Origin: Sphingobacterium sp. SYP-B4668
GTDB lineage: Bacteria > Bacteroidota > Bacteroidia > Sphingobacteriales > Sphingobacteriaceae
Assembly: GCF_027627455.1 (NCBI RefSeq)
Contig: NZ_CP115483.1
Location: forward strand, 5,353,113-5,417,112
Length of the DNA: 64,000 bases
Direction: 5' to 3'
The translations under genes were made by a program, and so were the position numbers. Of this stretch, positions 59,616 through 64,000 are shown piece after piece. Within the stretch, counting starts at the first letter, position 1. Each line of letters opens with the position of its first letter. Under the pieces are notes generated by a model. The model ran no database searches. It was not told the origin of the DNA and was given only the letters and a program-made list of their open reading frames with translations.

Positions 59616-60656
59616 ATGTTTGAGAATACAGATAGAACAGAACTTGGTCATCTTGGTGAATTTGGCTTGATAGAACATCTAACAAAGCACGTGGAACTTT
59701 CCGAGAAATCGACGATAAAAGGCATTGGTGATGACGCGGCTGTATTGGATTTTTCTAACTATAAGACGCTTATTTCTACAGATTTGTTATTAGAAGGGAT
59801 ACATTTCGATCTGCGGTATGTACCTCTTAAACATTTGGGTTACAAAGCTGTACAGGTCAATCTAAGCGATATATATGCCATGAATGGAATTGCTTCGCAA
59901 ATTACTATAGCTATTGGTTTATCTTCTAAATTTCCCCTTGAAGCTGTAGAAGAGATTTACGAGGGAGCTTTAATAGCTTGTAAAAAATATAATGTGGACT
60001 TGGTAGGAGGGGATACTTCGGCATCGGCGCAAGGTTTGGTTATTTCGGTTACAAGTATTGGTTATGCTGAGGAGGGAAGAATTTCCTATCGATCGGGTGC
60101 ACAGGAAGGTGATTTGCTGTGTGTATCTGGTGACCTAGGTGCTGCCTACATGGGACTGCAGTTATTAGAGCGTGAAAAGTCTGTATTTTTAGAACATCCT
60201 AATATACAACCTGATTTGGAGGGGAAAGACTATATCGTAGAAAGACAACTTAAACCTGAAGCTCGTAAGGATATTGTCCAGTTACTCGATAGCTTATCCA
60301 TTGTGCCTAATTCGATGATCGATATATCGGATGGCTTGGCATCAGAGATTATCCATATTTGTAAAGCTTCGGACAAAGGGTGTAAATTGTATGAAGATAA
60401 GATTCCTTTGGACCAAATGACTTATGATACTGCTCGTGAGTTTGGATTAGATCCCACGGTATGTGCTTTAAATGGGGGAGAGGATTATGAACTCTTATTT
60501 ACTGTTCCGCAGAGTGAATACGATAAGTTGAAAAATCTTCCTGATATCAGTATTATTGGCCATATTACCGAGGCAAGCGCGGGTTGTCAAATGGTTTCTA
60601 AATCGGGTAATGTGCACCCTATTACTGCACAAGGTTGGAATGCCTTTAAAAAATAA
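59616..60656 (+). CDS. thiL: Thiamine-phosphate kinase
   Basis: Phosphorylates thiamine monophosphate to thiamine diphosphate, the cofactor used by PdhB and Dxs in this window. 346 residues of the PurM/AIR-synthase fold. The ATP/Mg region KGIGDDAAVLDF, LISTDLLLEGIHFDLRYVPL, KAVQVNLSDIYAMNG and DLVGGDTSASAQGLVIS are characteristic, as are MIDISDGLASEI and GGEDYELLFTVP near the end. Convergent with scpA, with a shared hairpin between them. Confidence 0.96.
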   Translation: MFENTDRTELGHLGEFGLIEHLTKHVELSEKSTIKGIGDDAAVLDFSNYKTLISTDLLLEGIHFDLRYVPLKHLGYKAVQVNLSDIYAMNGIASQITIAIGLSSKFPLEAVEEIYEGALIACKKYNVDLVGGDTSASAQGLVISVTSIGYAEEGRISYRSGAQEGDLLCVSGDLGAAYMGLQLLEREKSVFLEHPNIQPDLEGKDYIVERQLKPEARKDIVQLLDSLSIVPNSMIDISDGLASEIIHICKASDKGCKLYEDKIPLDQMTYDTAREFGLDPTVCALNGGEDYELLFTVPQSEYDKLKNLPDISIIGHITEASAGCQMVSKSGNVHPITAQGWNAFKK

Positions 60657-60707
60657 GCTTCGAATATAAAATAGTTTGTTAAATGCGAACTTGGTCCATA
60701 AATGAAT

Positions 60708-60743
60708 AAAAAAATCCTGTTTCACATGAAACAGGATTTTTTT
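60708..60743. terminator. Bidirectional terminator carrying a near-parS palindrome
   Basis: AAAATCCTGTTTCA and TGAAACAGGATTTT form a 14-base perfect stem with T-runs on both strands, between convergent thiL and scpA. The central 16-mer at 60718-60733, TGTTTCACATGAAACA, differs from parS by one base. Confidence 0.88.
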
Positions 60744-61530
60744 ATTCATTCTCAAATGCTGGCTCTTCTTCTTCTACAGCATTTGGATCGTGTTTGCCGA
60801 CGCTGAAGTTATTATAGCCTAAGCCAATTTCTATTGCTAGTAATCGCTGTTGGAGCATTTCGAGTATAGCAAGAAAATTATATACGAAGTGAACTTTATT
60901 TTCTGAGTTTTGACGTAATTGACTAAAATCAAGTCTTTCATTGAGCTCGATAAGTTCCTTTATTGCTTTTTTCTGCTGTTCGATGGTGTAAGGATATTTG
61001 ACTACTGTGTGGGTGACTTCTTGGGCTCTGTTCCTGAATTGAAACATCATACGTTCAAAGACCATCATCAATTTGTACAGATCAAATGAAGCCAGCTCTT
61101 CTCCCTCTTGAGTAGGTCTCTCTGTATTTTTTAAATCATGTAGTAAGTTACCTCTAGTGTGGTAATGTGTTCTACTCTCTTCCAATATCCTAAGGTCGTC
61201 ACATATACTTTTAAATTGTTTATAAAGTATAAGCTTTTGAACCAAATCTCTTTTTAAGTCTATTTCATTTTCGTTTTCATCTAAGTCGGGCCTTGGTAGT
61301 AACATCTTGGCTTTTATTCGCATCAATGTGGAGGCAACAAAGATAAACTCACTTGCTAATTCTATATTGAGGGCATGCATGCGCTTAATAAAATCAAGAA
61401 AATCATCTGTGATTTTGGAGATGGGGATATCGTGTATATTTAATTCATCGCGTTCGATAAAAAAGAGTAATAAATCGAATGGTCCCTCAAACTGATCTAA
61501 TTTGATTTCGTAGCCTTCACTGATATTCAT
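60742..61530 (-). CDS. scpA: Segregation and condensation protein A (kleisin)
   Basis: Kleisin subunit that bridges the SMC heads in chromosome condensation; ScpB and Smc are not in this window. 262 residues. The N-terminal domain is typical: YEIKLDQFEGPFDLLLFFIE, then DELNIHDIPISKITDDFLDF and LASEFIFVASTLMRIKAKML. The C-terminal winged-helix region contains FVYNFLAILEMLQQRLLAIE. Ends in an acidic tail. Its promoter ends five bases before the ATG. Lies about 2.5 kb from the putative origin and directly abuts a near-parS palindrome. Confidence 0.94.
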   Translation of the reverse strand: MNISEGYEIKLDQFEGPFDLLLFFIERDELNIHDIPISKITDDFLDFIKRMHALNIELASEFIFVASTLMRIKAKMLLPRPDLDENENEIDLKRDLVQKLILYKQFKSICDDLRILEESRTHYHTRGNLLHDLKNTERPTQEGEELASFDLYKLMMVFERMMFQFRNRAQEVTHTVVKYPYTIEQQKKAIKELIELNERLDFSQLRQNSENKVHFVYNFLAILEMLQQRLLAIEIGLGYNNFSVGKHDPNAVEEEEPAFENE

Positions 61531-61535
61531 AGATT

Positions 61536-61543
61536 CAAAAGTA
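61536..61543 (-). promoter_or_regulatory. -7 element of scpA, leaderless geometry
   Basis: TACTTTTG on the minus strand, five bases before the ATG at 61530, the same spacing as at apaG and the O-methyltransferase gene. No TTTG at the ideal distance. Confidence 0.5.
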
Positions 61544-61679
61544 CGGAATTATAAAAAATTATTGATATTTTAGTTGTATAAGAACGACCTTATGTAAACC
61601 ATAACAATTCCGAATTGTTGTAAGACTTATATAAAATAAAAATTGTTACTTTGTATCTCATTTTGAAATAGCGAGAACT

Positions 61680-63611
61680 ATGCAAGTAGAGGCTGGAGAA
61701 TTATTGCAAAAAATAAACCTTCCTTCAGATCTTAAAAAGTTGAGGGAAGAAGAGTTATTGCAGGTCTGTAAAGAGTTGAGACAGTATATTATCGATATAG
61801 TATCTGTCAATGGAGGACACTTTGCTGCGAGTCTAGGGGTGGTAGAGCTGACGGTAGCCCTTCATTATGTCATGAATACCCCTTACGATCAGTTGATTTG
61901 GGATGTAGGTCACCAAGCCTATGGTCATAAAATATTAACGGGAAGACGTGAGGTATTTCATACCAATCGAATTTTAAACGGTATTTCGGGATTTCCAAAT
62001 CGCGGAGAGAGTGAGTATGATACTTTTGGTGTTGGTCACTCTTCCACTTCTATATCTGCTGCCCTTGGTATGGCTGTCGCTTCCCATTATAAAGGAGAGA
62101 GCGATAGACAACATGTTGCTGTGATTGGTGATGGTGCATTGACTGCAGGTCTAGCTTTTGAAGCATTGAACCATGCAGGCATTGAAAAGTCTAATTTATT
62201 GGTCATACTAAATGATAACTGCATGTCCATCGATCCGAATGTGGGTGCAATGAAGGAGTATCTAACGAGTATTACCACTTCTAGACAATATAATAGATTC
62301 AGAGATGATATTGCTGCTGTACTATCTAAGATATCAGAAGTGGGACCGGATGCATTTGGGATTGCTAAAAAATTAGAGCGCGGCATAAAGGGTTCTTTGT
62401 TAAAAAACTCGAATCTGTTTGAATCGCTTAACTTTAGATATTTTGGTCCTGTTGATGGACATGATGTAAAGAAGCTTGTTAAGACTTTAGAAGATCTTAA
62501 GCATATACCAGGTCCTAAATTACTGCACTGTGTTACGGTGAAAGGTAAGGGCTATGCACTTGCTGAAAAGGATCAAACTTTATGGCATGCTCCTGGATTG
62601 TTCGACAAGATAACAGGCGAGATAAAGAAATCGGTAACCGACAAACCAGTAGCACCTAAATACCAAGATGTATTTGGACATACTTTGGTTGAATTAGCTG
62701 AAACGAATAAGCATATTATGGGCATAACACCAGCTATGCCTTCGGGATCTTCCATGAATATCATGATGAAGGCTATGCCTGATCGTGCTTTCGACGTAGG
62801 AATAGCCGAGCAACATGCTGTTACCTTCAGTGCTGGACTTGCTACACAGGGCATGCTTCCTTTCTGTAATATTTATTCATCTTTTATGCAACGTGCTTAT
62901 GATCAAGTAATACATGACGTTGCGTTACAAAAGCTAAATGTAGTATTTTGCCTGGATAGAGCAGGTATAGCGGGGGCTGATGGCCCTACACATCATGGGG
63001 CTTATGACATAGCATTCATGCGTTGCATTCCAAATATGACGGTATCAGCTCCTATGAACGAAGAGGAGTTACGCAACTTGATGTATACAGCACAATTGGA
63101 AAACAAAGGTCCGTTTGTGATTCGGTATCCACGAGGAGCAGGAGTGATGCCTGACTGGAAAAGACCTTTTAAAGAAATACCTATAGGAAAGGGAAGAAAG
63201 ATATGTGATGGTGAAGAGGTTGCTATCCTGACAATTGGTAGTGTGGGCAACGAGGCTGTAAAAGCTGTACAGCTGTTAAATGAAGAAGGAATCCATCCAG
63301 CGCATTATGATCTACGTTTTGTAAAGCCCCTCGATCAAGAAATTTTGCATGAAGTGTTCCAAAAATTTAAAAAAGTCATCACGGTAGAAGATGGATGTTT
63401 GCAAGGTGGAATGGGATCGGCCGTATTGGAATTTATGATGGATCACCGTTATCATCTGTCTGAAGTCGTGCGATTAGGAATACCTGATGAGATTGTTGAA
63501 CATGGTGAACAAAAGGAATTGTGGAGTTTGTGTCACTATGATGCCAATGCTATTGTTGAAGAATGTAGAAAGCTTGCAAAAGGTAGAAAAACTAACTCAT
63601 TGGTGGGATAG
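61680..63611 (+). CDS. dxs: 1-deoxy-D-xylulose-5-phosphate synthase
   Basis: Thiamine-diphosphate enzyme that joins pyruvate and glyceraldehyde-3-phosphate, the first step of the MEP isoprenoid pathway. 643 residues, complete. GGHFAASLGVVELTVALHYV, DVGHQAYGHKILTGRR, FGVGHSSTSISAALGMA, the TPP motif VIGDGALTAGLAFEALN and NDNCMSIDPNVGAM are present; the transketolase middle domain has FDVGIAEQHAVTFSAGLA with the catalytic Glu. It coexists with an HMG-CoA reductase at 17.1 kb. Single gene with its own terminator. Confidence 0.97.
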   Translation: MQVEAGELLQKINLPSDLKKLREEELLQVCKELRQYIIDIVSVNGGHFAASLGVVELTVALHYVMNTPYDQLIWDVGHQAYGHKILTGRREVFHTNRILNGISGFPNRGESEYDTFGVGHSSTSISAALGMAVASHYKGESDRQHVAVIGDGALTAGLAFEALNHAGIEKSNLLVILNDNCMSIDPNVGAMKEYLTSITTSRQYNRFRDDIAAVLSKISEVGPDAFGIAKKLERGIKGSLLKNSNLFESLNFRYFGPVDGHDVKKLVKTLEDLKHIPGPKLLHCVTVKGKGYALAEKDQTLWHAPGLFDKITGEIKKSVTDKPVAPKYQDVFGHTLVELAETNKHIMGITPAMPSGSSMNIMMKAMPDRAFDVGIAEQHAVTFSAGLATQGMLPFCNIYSSFMQRAYDQVIHDVALQKLNVVFCLDRAGIAGADGPTHHGAYDIAFMRCIPNMTVSAPMNEEELRNLMYTAQLENKGPFVIRYPRGAGVMPDWKRPFKEIPIGKGRKICDGEEVAILTIGSVGNEAVKAVQLLNEEGIHPAHYDLRFVKPLDQEILHEVFQKFKKVITVEDGCLQGGMGSAVLEFMMDHRYHLSEVVRLGIPDEIVEHGEQKELWSLCHYDANAIVEECRKLAKGRKTNSLVG

Positions 63612-63642
63612 GAAATAGGAAAAAGGATACATATAAAATAAG

Positions 63643-63675
63643 AACGGAGCCAATTTAAATTGGCTCCGTTTTTGT
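63643..63675 (+). terminator. Terminator of dxs
   Basis: AACGGAGCCAATTT pairs perfectly with AAATTGGCTCCGTT and is followed by TTTTG. Confidence 0.92.
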
Positions 63676-64000
63676 TTACAAACTAACTTCCTATCGTATT
63701 GTTTTAAGTCCGATTTTTTAAGCTGTAGTTTTCCACATTTTTTCTTGTTGTTTCAAAAAAAATAGTAAATTGGGGTAAGTAAGCTAATCGGTTTATGTCG
63801 TGTTGAAAACTTAAATTTTGCTATTAAAATTTAGTAAAAATACATTAAAAACACTTATATCAATATGATAATTAAGTTGTTATGTGTTTTTTTACTTTTT
63901 AATTTTTTAGCTGATTTTTTTTCACCATCTTCGTTTTAAGAGAAAGTTATGAACAATTTTTTGGTCACATATTGTAAATCAAGTTATTAACAATTTTAGA
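63676..64000. other. AT-rich gene-free end of window
   Basis: About 325 bases of very AT-rich sequence with long T-runs. No ORF longer than about 25 codons, no tRNA and no convincing promoter. It probably contains the upstream region of a gene lying beyond the window. Confidence 0.5.

Noticed and set aside
63865..63939. 24-codon ORF with a signal-peptide-like sequence near the right end
   Set aside because: All-hydrophobic reading of T-rich DNA, stops immediately after the hydrophobic stretch, with no promoter or neighbour support.

Overview
The window looks like a chromosomal segment of a Bacteroidota bacterium, most likely of the Sphingobacteriaceae (Sphingobacterium-like). The evidence is Bacteroidota-type promoters (TTTG, about 19-20 bases, TAnnTTTG), almost no Shine-Dalgarno sequences, DUF3078, DUF6952 and tricorn-type S41 proteins, futalosine-type menaquinone synthesis, a 29-residue AURKAIP1/COX24-like protein, and moderate-to-low GC. 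I see no prophage, insertion sequence, rRNA operon or CRISPR array. It is mostly core genome.

Layout. 1-2.8 kb: leftward HU, TPR protein, 29-aa basic protein and RNase G (cut by the window edge). 2.9-9.1 kb: an orphan alpha-oxoamine synthase, tRNA-Lys, two secreted proteins of unknown role and a tricorn-like protease. 9.3-15.7 kb: a small secreted protein, then an RND efflux operon (adaptor, pump, outer-membrane factor). 15.8-19.5 kb: a leftward operon of HMG-CoA reductase, CDP-alcohol phosphatidyltransferase and a CdsA-like cytidylyltransferase, with a divergent HTH regulator. 19.6-21.2 kb: tRNA-Arg and a peroxiredoxin/thioredoxin/DUF6952 operon. 21.6-26.1 kb: PIG-L deacetylase, two tiny membrane proteins and a Na+/solute symporter. 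26.1-32.9 kb: cell-wall amidase, envelope proteins, two glucosaminidases, O-methyltransferase, folE, queD, and divergent mqnB. 33-42 kb: pdhB, gcvH, anmK, a CPBP/DUF2007/cdsA/DUF2461 operon, and a Tat-type phospholipase C. 42-50.4 kb: second tricorn-like protease, zinc-ribbon protein, Nif3, RsmI-like methylase, apaG, a Rossmann-fold oxidoreductase. 50.4-58 kb: ABC-F, mnmG, Ig-like lipoprotein, gamma carbonic anhydrase, nadB. 58.5-64 kb: nadA, thiL, scpA, dxs.

The most notable signal is a probable replication origin in the nadB-nadA gap (58,061-58,552). It has two perfect DnaA boxes, several near-matches and AT-rich stretches. Strand composition shifts across it for genes of both orientations. 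Two strong parS-like sites lie 6 kb away just before mnmG, a weaker one lies before the HU gene, and a near-perfect parS palindrome is embedded in the terminator shared by thiL and scpA.

Other points of interest are an apparently intact class I HMG-CoA reductase linked to phospholipid-headgroup enzymes in a cell that also carries dxs; several promoters placed so that transcripts should start at or next to the start codon; a 39-residue membrane protein coupled to a symporter; and a secreted protein with a possible thioester-domain signature.
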